Origin: an uncultured Eggerthellaceae bacterium
Lineage (GTDB): Bacteria > Actinomycetota > Coriobacteriia > Coriobacteriales > Eggerthellaceae
Length of the DNA: 64,000 bases
Direction: 5' to 3'
Assembly: GCA_934670115.1 (NCBI GenBank)
Contig: CAKUOV010000001.1
Location: 1 to 64,000, forward strand
Shown in pieces: positions 1-8,702 of this stretch. The notes under the pieces were generated by a model. That model ran no database searches and was not told the DNA's origin. It saw nothing but the letters and a program-made list of their open reading frames with translations. The position numbers and the translations under genes are program-made. Numbering within the stretch: position 1 is the stretch's first letter; every line of letters begins with the position of its first letter.

Positions 1-1
1 C

Positions 2-415
2 GCAGCAGCAGCCGCAGCAGCCGGCGCAGCGGTCGCCGGAGCCGCCGGGGCAGGCGCGGCCGGAGCAGCAGCCGGAGCCGCAGCAGCCGGCGCACGCCCC
101 CGCATGGACCTTCCCCAGGCGCAACCGTTGCGCGCCACGCTCACCGAGCACATCACGGGCAAGCGCTTCACCTTGAGCGCCTCGAACGTCAAACTCGGTC
201 GCGAAACCGACAACGACATTGTTATTGCCGACATGGGCGCCAGCCGCTATCACGCAACCATCGCGCGCGGCCGCGACTGCTGGGTGATTACCGACCAGAA
301 CTCCACGAACGGCACGCTGGTGAACGGCCGCGAGATCACCTCTGCGCCCCTGCGCGACGGCGACACCATCACCATTGGCACCACGGAATACGTTTTCGCG
401 CAGCAACAAAGGTAA
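2..415 (+). CDS. fhaA: FHA-domain protein, FhaA-like (5' end cut by window edge)
   Basis: The reading frame is open from the window edge, so only the C-terminal part is visible. It begins with about 33 residues made almost only of Ala and Gly, typical of the flexible linker of FhaA proteins, then a complete forkhead-associated domain with the phosphothreonine-binding signatures VKLGRETDNDIVI, ASRYHATI and NSTNGTLVNG. FHA domains bind phosphothreonine made by PknB-type kinases. The gene heads the conserved actinobacterial fhaA-fhaB-pstP-rodA-pbpA-pknB order, 12 bp before the next gene. The usual N-terminal DUF3662 domain is outside the window, so the FhaA name rests on position and the FHA domain. 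Confidence 0.75.
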   Translation, partial: AAAAAAAGAAVAGAAGAGAAGAAAGAAAAGARPRMDLPQAQPLRATLTEHITGKRFTLSASNVKLGRETDNDIVIADMGASRYHATIARGRDCWVITDQNSTNGTLVNGREITSAPLRDGDTITIGTTEYVFAQQQR

Positions 416-427
416 GAAGGGCCGCCC

Positions 428-841
428 ATGATTGATGTGGTCTTGTTTGCAGGACGTATTCTGCTGGTCGCGTTTCTGTACATCTTCCTGTTCGCCATTA
501 TGAAAACGGGAATCGGCCTGGTACGCGGGCAGCGGCGCAAAGAGTGCAGCTGGTCGCTTACAGTCGAGCACGGCCCCAAAGAGCTCATGGGCGTGCCCAT
601 TCCCGTGAAAAAACCCATCACCGTTGGGCGCAGCCCCGAAGCGGACATCGTTATCGGGTCGGGCTACGTATCAAGCATGCATGCGAAGTTTTCCCTGATG
701 GGAAATAACCTTTTTGTAGAAGATCTGAACTCGGCGAACGGAACGCTTGTCAATCGCAAGCCCATTTCCAACGCCGTTTCCCTGAAAAACAACGACGTGG
801 TGAACACCGGCGACGTCGCGTTTCGCGTTAGGTTCGAATAA
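428..841 (+). CDS. fhaB: Membrane-anchored FHA-domain protein FhaB
   Basis: The 137-residue protein has one N-terminal transmembrane segment (about residues 5-27), a basic stretch, then an FHA domain (about 55-137) with VGRSPEADIVIG, SSMHAKF and LNSANGTLVN. In actinobacteria FhaB reads phosphothreonines on cell-wall enzymes near the division or elongation site. An RBS (GAAGGG) lies upstream. Its stop codon overlaps the start of the phosphatase gene (TAATG), which implies translational coupling. Size and layout match FhaB/FipA-type proteins. Confidence 0.9.
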   Translation: MIDVVLFAGRILLVAFLYIFLFAIMKTGIGLVRGQRRKECSWSLTVEHGPKELMGVPIPVKKPITVGRSPEADIVIGSGYVSSMHAKFSLMGNNLFVEDLNSANGTLVNRKPISNAVSLKNNDVVNTGDVAFRVRFE

Positions 842-2079
842 TGTCCCACGCAACCATCCCCTTGAACGAACGACACAACAGCACCATTCCCGCGTACGGC
901 GCGCGCACCGACGTGGGCCGCATGCGCGATCATAACGAAGACAATTACGTGGCAGCGCCGCCGCTGTACGCCGTGGCCGATGGCATGGGCGGACACGAAG
1001 CCGGCGAAGTGGCATCGAAAATTGCCGTGACCGTGCTTGAACAGCAAGCGCCCACCACGCTGGACGCCAACGCGCTGTCCAACGCCGTGGTCACCGCCAA
1101 CTACGCCATCATGCGCGCCGTGGAAGACGGTCATGGCGCGGAAGGCATGGGCTGCACGCTCACCGCCGCTATGGTCAAGGGAGAGCGCCTGCTTATTGCG
1201 CAGGTGGGCGACTCGCGCGCCTACCTTTTGCACCAAAGCCACTTGCAGCAGATCACGCGCGACCACTCGCTTATGTCGCTGCTTATCGAAACGGGGCAAA
1301 TCACGCCGGAAGAAGCGGAAACGCACCCGCAGCGCTCGGTTATCACACGCGCGCTGGGCGGCAGCATTGATACCGTGCCCGACATTTACGAACTGAACGT
1401 TTCCGCAGGTGACCGCCTTCTTTTGTGCTCCGATGGCCTGTCGAACATGGTAAGCGAAGACGACCTGACCGAAATCCTTACGCGTTTTCGCGATCCGCAG
1501 CGCTGCGCAAACCAACTGATCAAGCGCGCGAACATGAATGGCGGCAACGACAACATTACTGCCATTGTGGTGGACATTGAAGGCAACGTGCCCGAGCAAA
1601 TCCGCAAGCACAGTCGCAAGTCGCGCTTCACCGTGGGCATTGTGGCGTTTTTACTGCTGGCCGTTTTGGGCGGCGCGGCCTTTGGCGTGCACCACTGGAT
1701 GACGACCTCGGCATACCTGGCGGAAAGCAACGGCCATGTGGCTATTTACCAGGGCGTTGCTGGAGGCTTCTTTGGCATAGACAACAGCGAGCTAGTGGAA
1801 GAAACCACCATCAACGTGGATGAGCTGAACGCCGGCTTGGCGCAGCGCTTGCGTGGCGATGGTGTGAAGGCCGACAACCTGGACGAAGCACGCCGCCTGG
1901 CGCAGGAATACGCGGAAGACGCCGCACGCAACAAGAACGTTTCCGCAGGTGGAGAAGGTGCGGGTGCCGCAACCGCCGGCAACGACAGCGCTACAGGCGC
2001 AGGCGCAGCCGGCAACGCGGCCTCTGGCACCACCGGCGCTGCAGCGGGCGCCGCAACAACAACCGAAAGCGAGGCATAG
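841..2079 (+). CDS. pstP: PP2C-family serine/threonine phosphatase PstP
   Basis: The 412-residue protein has a full PP2C domain (about 15-245) with metal-binding signatures: DVGRMRDHNEDNYV, ADGMGGHEAGE, VGDSRAYLL, CSDGLSN and GGNDNITAIVVD. A transmembrane helix follows at about 265-285, then an extracytoplasmic tail ending in an Ala/Gly/Thr-rich low-complexity stretch. It should dephosphorylate PknB and its targets, acting as the partner of the kinase encoded two genes downstream. It overlaps fhaB by one base and lies 8 bp before the RodA-PBP fusion, consistent with one operon. Confidence 0.93.
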   Translation: MSHATIPLNERHNSTIPAYGARTDVGRMRDHNEDNYVAAPPLYAVADGMGGHEAGEVASKIAVTVLEQQAPTTLDANALSNAVVTANYAIMRAVEDGHGAEGMGCTLTAAMVKGERLLIAQVGDSRAYLLHQSHLQQITRDHSLMSLLIETGQITPEEAETHPQRSVITRALGGSIDTVPDIYELNVSAGDRLLLCSDGLSNMVSEDDLTEILTRFRDPQRCANQLIKRANMNGGNDNITAIVVDIEGNVPEQIRKHSRKSRFTVGIVAFLLLAVLGGAAFGVHHWMTTSAYLAESNGHVAIYQGVAGGFFGIDNSELVEETTINVDELNAGLAQRLRGDGVKADNLDEARRLAQEYAEDAARNKNVSAGGEGAGAATAGNDSATGAGAAGNAASGTTGAAAGAATTTESEA

Positions 2080-2087
2080 AAAACCCC

Positions 2088-4844
2088 ATGTCAAGAAGAG
2101 CAACAGAACTGTTTTTGCTCTGCGCAGCAGCACCCATCATCGTGCTGCTGTTCATCATGCTTGCCATCACTCAAGGCCAGCAAGTGGGGCTTTCCGCCGT
2201 TTCCGTTCCCCTTATCATGTTTGCGTTGTTCGTGGTGGCACACCTTGCCGTGCGCAAACTTGCTCCCAGCGCCGACCCTGCGCTGCTACCCATCACGTTC
2301 GCGCTTACGGGTGTTGGCATGGCGTTCATCACGCGCATCAACCCCGATCTTGCCAACCAGCAACTCATGTGGCTGGGGCTAGGCGTAGTAGCGTTCATTG
2401 CCGTGCTCATCTTCGTGAAAAGCATCGATGAGCTGGCCAAATACAAATACGTTATGGCTGTCATCGGTTTTGCACTGCTGCTATCGCCCCTGCTGCCCGT
2501 TATTGGCACCGAAAGCTACGGCAGCCGCATTTGGCTCACGTTCGGGCCCTTCAGCTTCCAGCCGGGCGAAATCGCGAAAATCGCCATCGTGCTGTTCCTG
2601 GCGGGCTACCTTGCCAGCAACCGCGAAATGCTCTCGGTGTTCACGTGGCGCGTGGGCCCCTTCGAGCTGCCCGACGTGCGCACGCTGCTGCCTTTGCTGT
2701 TCATGTGGGCGGTTGCCGTGGTCATTGTGGTGTTCGAGAAGGACCTAGGCAGCGCCCTGGTATTCTTCTTCGTGTTCATTGCCATGCTGTATTTCGCCAG
2801 CGGACGAAAGTTTTACCTGGTCATAAGCTTGCTCTTGGCAAGCATTGCCGCAGTGGCGCTGTACTTTTTGTTCTCGCACGTGCAAGTGCGCGTGCAAACG
2901 TGGCTTGACCCCTTCGCCGACGCGCAAAACACCGGCTACCAGCTGGTGCAAACCCTGTATTCCCTGGCAGACGGCGGGCTGTTCGGCACGGGAATTGGCG
3001 AAGGCCTGTCCACGCTTATCCCCGTGGTGGAAAGCGACTTCATTTTCGCGTGCATCGGCGAAGAAACCGGCCTTCTGGGCGCGGCCGCGCTGCTGCTGCT
3101 GTACCTGAGCTTTGCCATTCGCGGCTTTGCCACGGCGGCGCGCGCGAAAAGCGACGTAAGCTCGTTTGTGGCGGCGGGTCTGACCACCATCATCGTACTG
3201 CAAGCGTTCATCATCGTAGGCGGCGTGACAAAGCTCATCCCGCTCACGGGTCTGACCCTTCCCCTGGTAAGCAAAGGCGGATCATCGCTGCTCATGGCGT
3301 TTATCTGCGTTGCGCTGCTCATGCGCTGCGGCGATGAAGGCACCAGCCTTGACGAGGAAATCACGTCGGCTACCACCGTCATTAGCCCGAACAACGCGCT
3401 GGGCCGCTTCCAACTGGGCAAACGCTTGACCAGCGGCATGTGCGTGTTTGCCGTGATGTTCGCGCTTTTGGTGGGCAACCTGACCAACATTATGGTCATT
3501 CAAGCCGACAATTACAAAGCCATGCCGGCGAACAATCACACCATCATAAGCAACGCGAAGATTCAGCGCGGCACCATTTCCACCAGCGATGGCATGATTT
3601 TGACGCAAAGCACCGCCAACGAAGACGGCACGTACACGCGCGAGTACCCGCAGGGTACCACCGCCGCGCACGTGGTGGGTTATTTCTCGGACAAATATGG
3701 CTCAAGCGGCATCGAGGCATCGCAAAACGATGTGCTAACCGGCAAGAAAAGCTTTGCCACCTGGAACGATGCCCTTGCAGCCGTTACCGGTTCGGGCACC
3801 GCGGGCAACGACATCACGCTCACGCTGAACTCCGAAATCCAGAAGGCCGCCGAGCAAGCACTTTCCGGCTACACGGGTGCGTGCGTGGTCATGAACCCGA
3901 AAACGGGCGCAGTGCTGGGCATGGCATCTTCGCCTACCTACGATGCTTCCAACCCTGACCAGGCACTTTCCTCCACCGATGGCAACATGTCGGTGTACAA
4001 CCGCGCGACCCAGGCCCTGTACGCGCCGGGCTCCACGTTCAAGATGGTAACGCTTACCAGCGCCCTGGAAACAGGTATGGCAAGCGAAGACACCACGTAT
4101 AGCGCCCCCGGTTCCATGGATATTGGCAACGCGCCGGTGAGGAACTTCGCAAGTATCGATTACGGCACCATTACGCTGGCGCGCGCAACCGAAGTTTCCT
4201 CAAACACCGTATATGGCCAGCTAGGCGTTCAGTTGGGCGCAGAAACCCTGGTAAGCAGTGCCGACAAGTTCGGCTTTGACACCAGCATCGACTTCGACCT
4301 TCCCCTGGTCACATCGCTCATGGCCGACCCCAACGACATGACCACCTGGGAAACCGCTTGGGCTGCCGCAGGCGAGCCCGTGGGTGAAACTTCGGCCACG
4401 CACAAAAGCGCCGCCGGCCCGCAGGCAACGGTGCTGCAAATGGCGCTGGTGGGCTGCGGCATTGCCAATGATGGCGTAATACAGCAGCCGTACCTGGTAG
4501 ATAGCATATATAATGCCAACGGAGAGAGAAGCTACACCACTTCGCCGTCGAAACTGTTCAAAGCAACCGACGCCGCCACCGCACAGCGCGTGCGCACTGT
4601 TTTGGAAGGCGTGGTAAACAACGGCACCGGCCAGGCAGCCGCCATATCGGGCGTGCAGATTGCAGGCAAAACGGGCACGGCGGAGCTTGACGATGGCAAC
4701 AATTATTGGTTTGTGGGCATGGGCCCCTCCGATGACGCAAGCGTGGTAGTCGCGATTGTCATTGAGAAGGGCGAAAGCGGTATTGCCACAAGCCGTGCGA
4801 AAAACATTTTGGAAACCGCATTGCGTGTTCAGGGTAATTTGTAA
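2088..4844 (+). CDS. RodA (SEDS glycosyltransferase)-PBP2 transpeptidase fusion
   Basis: This 918-residue protein joins two enzymes that are normally separate neighbours, rodA and pbpA. Residues 1 to about 415 are a SEDS polymerase with about ten membrane helices and the conserved acidic region ESDFIFACIGEE (D317). A further transmembrane helix at about 450-470 starts a class B penicillin-binding protein with a short dimerisation region and the transpeptidase motifs S649-T-F-K652 (SxxK), S704-S705-N706 (SxN) and K861-T-G. No stop or frameshift separates them. SEDS and PBP2 normally pair as a complex to build lateral wall peptidoglycan; here they are covalently fixed one to one. The next gene is the PASTA kinase. 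Confidence 0.95.
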   Translation: MSRRATELFLLCAAAPIIVLLFIMLAITQGQQVGLSAVSVPLIMFALFVVAHLAVRKLAPSADPALLPITFALTGVGMAFITRINPDLANQQLMWLGLGVVAFIAVLIFVKSIDELAKYKYVMAVIGFALLLSPLLPVIGTESYGSRIWLTFGPFSFQPGEIAKIAIVLFLAGYLASNREMLSVFTWRVGPFELPDVRTLLPLLFMWAVAVVIVVFEKDLGSALVFFFVFIAMLYFASGRKFYLVISLLLASIAAVALYFLFSHVQVRVQTWLDPFADAQNTGYQLVQTLYSLADGGLFGTGIGEGLSTLIPVVESDFIFACIGEETGLLGAAALLLLYLSFAIRGFATAARAKSDVSSFVAAGLTTIIVLQAFIIVGGVTKLIPLTGLTLPLVSKGGSSLLMAFICVALLMRCGDEGTSLDEEITSATTVISPNNALGRFQLGKRLTSGMCVFAVMFALLVGNLTNIMVIQADNYKAMPANNHTIISNAKIQRGTISTSDGMILTQSTANEDGTYTREYPQGTTAAHVVGYFSDKYGSSGIEASQNDVLTGKKSFATWNDALAAVTGSGTAGNDITLTLNSEIQKAAEQALSGYTGACVVMNPKTGAVLGMASSPTYDASNPDQALSSTDGNMSVYNRATQALYAPGSTFKMVTLTSALETGMASEDTTYSAPGSMDIGNAPVRNFASIDYGTITLARATEVSSNTVYGQLGVQLGAETLVSSADKFGFDTSIDFDLPLVTSLMADPNDMTTWETAWAAAGEPVGETSATHKSAAGPQATVLQMALVGCGIANDGVIQQPYLVDSIYNANGERSYTTSPSKLFKATDAATAQRVRTVLEGVVNNGTGQAAAISGVQIAGKTGTAELDDGNNYWFVGMGPSDDASVVVAIVIEKGESGIATSRAKNILETALRVQGNL

Positions 4845-4888
4845 GAGGATATAGGGATAACGGCAAAAAAGCCTTAAGGAGCAAAGAG

Positions 4889-6892
4889 ATGGCTGGCGAT
4901 TTCGTAGGACGGGTCTTTAGCGACCGCTATAAAATTACAGAACGCATTGGCGTGGGCGGCATGGCGGAAGTCTACCGTGCTCAGGATACCGTATTGGGAC
5001 GCACCGTTGCCGTAAAGGTAATGCTGCCCCAGTATGCAGAAAGCCCCGATTTCACCCAGCGTTTCAAGCAGGAAGCCGCTGCTGCCGCCAACCTGCAAAG
5101 CCCCTACATTGTAAACATCTACGACTGGGGCAACGATAACGGCACGTACTACATTGTGATGGAGCTCATCCGCGGCACCGACCTGAAGAGCGGCATCAAA
5201 GCGCGCGGCGCGCTCAACCAGCGCAAAGTTGCGGAAATTGGTTCGCAAGTGTGCTCGGCGCTCAACGTTGCTCACAACCAAGACCTGATCCACCGCGACA
5301 TCAAGCCGCAAAACATCATGGTGCAGCCCGATGGCAACATCAAGGTCATGGACTTCGGCATTGCCCATGCGAAAAACTCCGTGAAAACCCAAACGTCCAG
5401 CGTTTTGGGCACAGCGCACTATATCTCCCCCGAGCAAGCGCAGGGCAAGGAACTCGACGCCGCCAGCGACATTTACTCGCTGGGCATTGTGCTGTTCGAA
5501 GCAGCCACCGGGCAGCTGCCCTTCGATGGCCCCGATGCCATTAGCGTGGCAATGAAGCAGGTCAACGAGCTGCCGCCCTACCCCAGCGATTTCAATCCCA
5601 ATATCGATCCCGTGCTTGAAGAGATCATCATGAAAGCGCTGGAGAAAAACCCGCGCGACCGCTTCTCAAGCGCGCAGGAAATGCGTGCCGCTCTGAACGA
5701 TTACTTGGCAGGACGCACGCCCAGCTTCTCTAGAAATGTGTCTTCATCTGCAAAAACGGCTTATCTGGGCAACGGCGTGCAAGCAGGACCCGCAGGAGCC
5801 ACCATGGTGTTGCCGGGTGGCGCTGCTGCGCAAAACGGCAGCTACGCAGGACGCGGCCCGCTGGACAAAACCGCCGTATTGCCCGCATCCGAAAACGCCG
5901 TTATGGGTGCCGGATCGGCGGGCGGAGCAGCATCGAACCGCAGCTATCGCCACAACAACGCCCTTGACGAAGATCCGAAGGGCGGCGTTTCGCGCCGTAC
6001 CGTGGTGGGCGGCATTATTGCCGTGATTGTTGTGGCGTTGCTTGCCTTCGGCGGCTTTAAGCTGTTCGGTTCTAACGGCGCGGAAGAAATTGAAGTGCCC
6101 AACGTGATGGGCATGACATCACGCGAAGCAACGGCGGCGCTTAAGGCTGCTGGCTTTGAGCTGGGCACCACCGATAAATCCTACGATGCCGATGCGAAAG
6201 ACGGCGAAGTGATCAAGCAGAACCCCACAGCAAAGTCGAAAGCCGCAAAGGGCTCTAAGGTCAACATCACCGTTTCCCTGGGCGCTGAGCAAGTTGTTGT
6301 GCCCAGCCTGGACAACATGACCGCTAAGGAGGCCCAGGACGCCCTGACCAAAGCGGGCCTGGTTGCACGCGCGGGTACCGCCGAGTATTCCGCCGACGTT
6401 GACGTGAACCACGTTATCGAGCAATCCCCCGCTGCCGGCGAAACGGTAACGAAAGGCGACACCGTTGAATACATCTTGTCGCTGGGCGCGGAAAACGTAA
6501 CCGTCCCCAGCGTGGTGGGCTACTCGCAAAGCGGCGCGGAATCGGCGCTTTCTGCAGCCGGTTTCAGTGTGAACGTGAAAACACAGCATAGCAGCTCAGT
6601 CTCCGAGGGGCTGGTTATCAGCCAAAGCCCGAATGGCGGCAAGCTTGAGAAGGGCGAAACCGTTACGATTGTGGTAAGCTTGGGCGAAGACCCTGCGACC
6701 GCTGAAGTTGACATTCCCAATGTAGTGGGCAAAACGCTCAGCCAGGCGAAAAGCGCCTTGAGTGCCGCTGGGTTCAATGTTTCCGTAAGCGGCCAGGAAG
6801 ACGATTCAGCAAGAGTCGCTTCTCAATCGCAAACGGGAAAGGCTGCAAAGGGTACAACTATCACGCTTACCCTTGAGCAAAAGCAACCGTAG
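4889..6892 (+). CDS. pknB: Serine/threonine kinase PknB with four PASTA repeats
   Basis: The 667-residue protein has an N-terminal kinase domain with glycine loop IGVGGMAEVY, lysine K43, catalytic loop HRDIKPQN (D137) and DFG (D155). A juxtamembrane linker follows, one transmembrane helix at about 372-391, and four extracellular PASTA repeats, which bind muropeptides or lipid II. Each repeat opens with a V/I-P-x motif (EVPNVMG, VVPSLDN, TVPSVVG, DIPNVVG). An AAGGAG ribosome site lies 8 nt before the ATG. The kinase closes the cell-wall operon and would be opposed by PstP and read by the FHA proteins. It likely senses cell-wall state and tunes the fused RodA-PBP. Confidence 0.96.
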   Translation: MAGDFVGRVFSDRYKITERIGVGGMAEVYRAQDTVLGRTVAVKVMLPQYAESPDFTQRFKQEAAAAANLQSPYIVNIYDWGNDNGTYYIVMELIRGTDLKSGIKARGALNQRKVAEIGSQVCSALNVAHNQDLIHRDIKPQNIMVQPDGNIKVMDFGIAHAKNSVKTQTSSVLGTAHYISPEQAQGKELDAASDIYSLGIVLFEAATGQLPFDGPDAISVAMKQVNELPPYPSDFNPNIDPVLEEIIMKALEKNPRDRFSSAQEMRAALNDYLAGRTPSFSRNVSSSAKTAYLGNGVQAGPAGATMVLPGGAAAQNGSYAGRGPLDKTAVLPASENAVMGAGSAGGAASNRSYRHNNALDEDPKGGVSRRTVVGGIIAVIVVALLAFGGFKLFGSNGAEEIEVPNVMGMTSREATAALKAAGFELGTTDKSYDADAKDGEVIKQNPTAKSKAAKGSKVNITVSLGAEQVVVPSLDNMTAKEAQDALTKAGLVARAGTAEYSADVDVNHVIEQSPAAGETVTKGDTVEYILSLGAENVTVPSVVGYSQSGAESALSAAGFSVNVKTQHSSSVSEGLVISQSPNGGKLEKGETVTIVVSLGEDPATAEVDIPNVVGKTLSQAKSALSAAGFNVSVSGQEDDSARVASQSQTGKAAKGTTITLTLEQKQP

Positions 6893-6909
6893 TGACCGTA
6901 TAGAGGAGT

Positions 6910-8304
6910 ATGCACGTGCAGGAACGCGAAAAGTTCGGGAGCCGACTGGGCTTCATCCTTATCAGCGCAGGATGCGCAATCGGCTTGGGTAACGTTTGGC
7001 GTTTCCCGTATATCACCGGAGAATATGGTGGCGGCGCGTTCGTGCTGCTGTACCTGATTTTCCTGGTTATCCTGGGCCTTCCTATTATGGCCATGGAATT
7101 CGCCGTGGGCCGCGGCAGTCAAAAAGGCATTGCGAAGGCCTTCGACGCACTGGAGCCGGAAGGGTCGAAGTGGCACATCTATAAGTGGATTGCCATTGCG
7201 GGCAACGCGCTTCTTATGATGTTTTACACCGTTGTTGCCGGCTGGTTCTTAAACTATGCTGTGAAAACAGCAGCGGGCCAGTTCGTGGGCGTAACCGCCG
7301 AAAGCAGTGCCGCCACGTTCACCGCCATGCTAGGCAACCCCGGCGAGCTGATTTTATGGTGCTTTGTGGTAATCATCATTGGCGCCGTAGTGTGCAGCTT
7401 GGGCGTGCGCAAGGGCGTTGAAAACGTCACGCGCTTCATGATGGTGGGCTTGTTTGCGCTCATTTTGATTTTGGTCGTACGTGCCGTTACGCTGGGCGAA
7501 GGCGCCCTGGAAGGCATTGCGTTCTATCTGAAGCCCGACTTCTCCAAGATCTTCTGCGATCCCGCAACGGCAGCAGATGCCATTTACGCCGCCATGGGCC
7601 AAAGCTTCTTCACGCTGTCTATTGGCATGGGCTCCATGGCTATTTTCGGCAGCTACATTGGCAAGGACCGCAGCCTTTTCGGCGAGGCAACCACCATCGG
7701 CATTCTTGACACTGCCGTGGCGCTGCTTGCCGGCTTGATCATCTTCCCTGCCTGCTTCGCCTTCGGCGTTGAGCCCGGATCGGGCGCTGGCCTGGCATTT
7801 ATCACGCTGCCCAACATCTTTGAGCAAATGCCGCTTGGCCAGTTGTGGGGCACGCTGTTCTTCCTGTTCATGTCGTTTGCGGCGCTTTCGACCGTTATCG
7901 CAGTGTTCGAAAACCTTATTGCGTTCGGCATGGATCAGTGGGGCTGGAGCCGCAAGAAAAGCTCCATCGTGACGTGCGTGGGTATGCTGGTTTTGGTGTT
8001 GCCGGCCATCTTCGGCATGAACCCCGAACTGGGCACGTACCTGCCCATTGGCGGAACGGTTGACGGTCTTGAGGACTTCATTGTTTCGAACAACATTCTG
8101 CCTATTGGCTCGCTTATCTTCATTGGATTCTGCGTGAGTAAAAAGGGCTGGGGCTGGAAGAACTTCCTGGAGGAAGCGAACAGCGGCGACGGCCTGAAGT
8201 TCCCCACCTGGCTGTATAACTGGATGCGTTTTGGCGTGCCCGTGCTGATCGTCGTTATCCTGGTTGCAGGCTGGATCCCCATCATCCAAGGCCTCGTCAG
8301 CTAA
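6910..8304 (+). CDS. Neurotransmitter:sodium symporter (NSS/SNF) family transporter
   Basis: The 464-residue membrane protein has the NSS helix-1 signature (AGCAIGLGNVWRFPY) near residues 20-35, the following YITGEYGGGAFVLLY, and about eleven to twelve helices. Bacterial members such as LeuT, MhsT and TnaT import amino acids with sodium. The substrate cannot be told from sequence alone; tryptophan or branched-chain amino acids are usual. The start at ATG 6910 is supported by GAGGAG 5 nt upstream. The stop codon is followed after 2 nt by a conserved hairpin repeat and then an intrinsic terminator, so transcription from the kinase operon probably ends here. Confidence 0.93.
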   Translation: MHVQEREKFGSRLGFILISAGCAIGLGNVWRFPYITGEYGGGAFVLLYLIFLVILGLPIMAMEFAVGRGSQKGIAKAFDALEPEGSKWHIYKWIAIAGNALLMMFYTVVAGWFLNYAVKTAAGQFVGVTAESSAATFTAMLGNPGELILWCFVVIIIGAVVCSLGVRKGVENVTRFMMVGLFALILILVVRAVTLGEGALEGIAFYLKPDFSKIFCDPATAADAIYAAMGQSFFTLSIGMGSMAIFGSYIGKDRSLFGEATTIGILDTAVALLAGLIIFPACFAFGVEPGSGAGLAFITLPNIFEQMPLGQLWGTLFFLFMSFAALSTVIAVFENLIAFGMDQWGWSRKKSSIVTCVGMLVLVLPAIFGMNPELGTYLPIGGTVDGLEDFIVSNNILPIGSLIFIGFCVSKKGWGWKNFLEEANSGDGLKFPTWLYNWMRFGVPVLIVVILVAGWIPIIQGLVS

Positions 8305-8306
8305 TT

Positions 8307-8337
8307 TGTTGACAAATTACCCCACCTTTTGTCAACA
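8307..8337 (+). repeat. 31-bp hairpin repeat, copy 1 (CCCCACC loop)
   Basis: Perfect 10-bp arms TGTTGACAAA/TTTGTCAACA enclose the 11-nt loop TTACCCCACCT. It starts 2 nt after the transporter stop codon and precedes a separate terminator. The same element recurs at 17290, 44339 and 51818, with ATTTCG following in copies 1-3. Confidence 0.9.
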
Positions 8338-8342
8338 TTTCG

Positions 8343-8375
8343 CGCCTTCCCTTTGCTCAAGGGGAAGGCGTTTTT
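8343..8375 (+). terminator. Intrinsic terminator after the NSS transporter
   Basis: Stem CGCCTTCCC/GGGAAGGCG with a 10-nt loop is followed by TTTTTGTTG. It lies 6 nt after the hairpin repeat and ends the upstream plus-strand unit. Confidence 0.85.
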
Positions 8376-8702
8376 GTTGCGGGGGCGCAGGCGCAGTAAC
8401 GTGGCAGGCGGAGGATGGGAGCGAACGCGGGCGACGCTGCGGCGGATGTACGACGGGCGTGCGGCAAGCGGGCGGGCGGCGTGCGACCGCGGGCGACGCT
8501 GCGGCGGGCGCACGACCGCGAACACGCCATTGCAAGCCAGCGCCCGCATGCGTTCCCGGGGCGTTCCTTCTCCATGTGGGTCTTTGAAGACGAAGTGTCA
8601 ACTTAGCAACAACGCCCCAAGCTGGATAAACGGAAGCGCGGTTTTCGCATACCATGCATATAATGCCTTGTTAGTGTCACTTATTTTGGGAAGAAGAATC
8701 GC
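8376..8702. other. Gene-free GC-rich stretch with a 62-bp-period direct repeat
   Basis: No gene is seen. A 20-bp block CGCGGGCGACGCTGCGGCGG occurs at 8426-8445 and 8488-8507 in a very GC-rich context. A possible -10 hexamer TATAAT at 8659-8664 lies 38 bp before the ABC transporter start, but no good -35 is visible. Arginine-rich open frames here look like composition artefacts. Confidence 0.5.

Noticed and set aside
8407..8655. Arg/Ala-rich open frames on both strands
   Set aside because: All six frames look alike in composition because of extreme GC and the internal 20-bp repeat; no ribosome sites.
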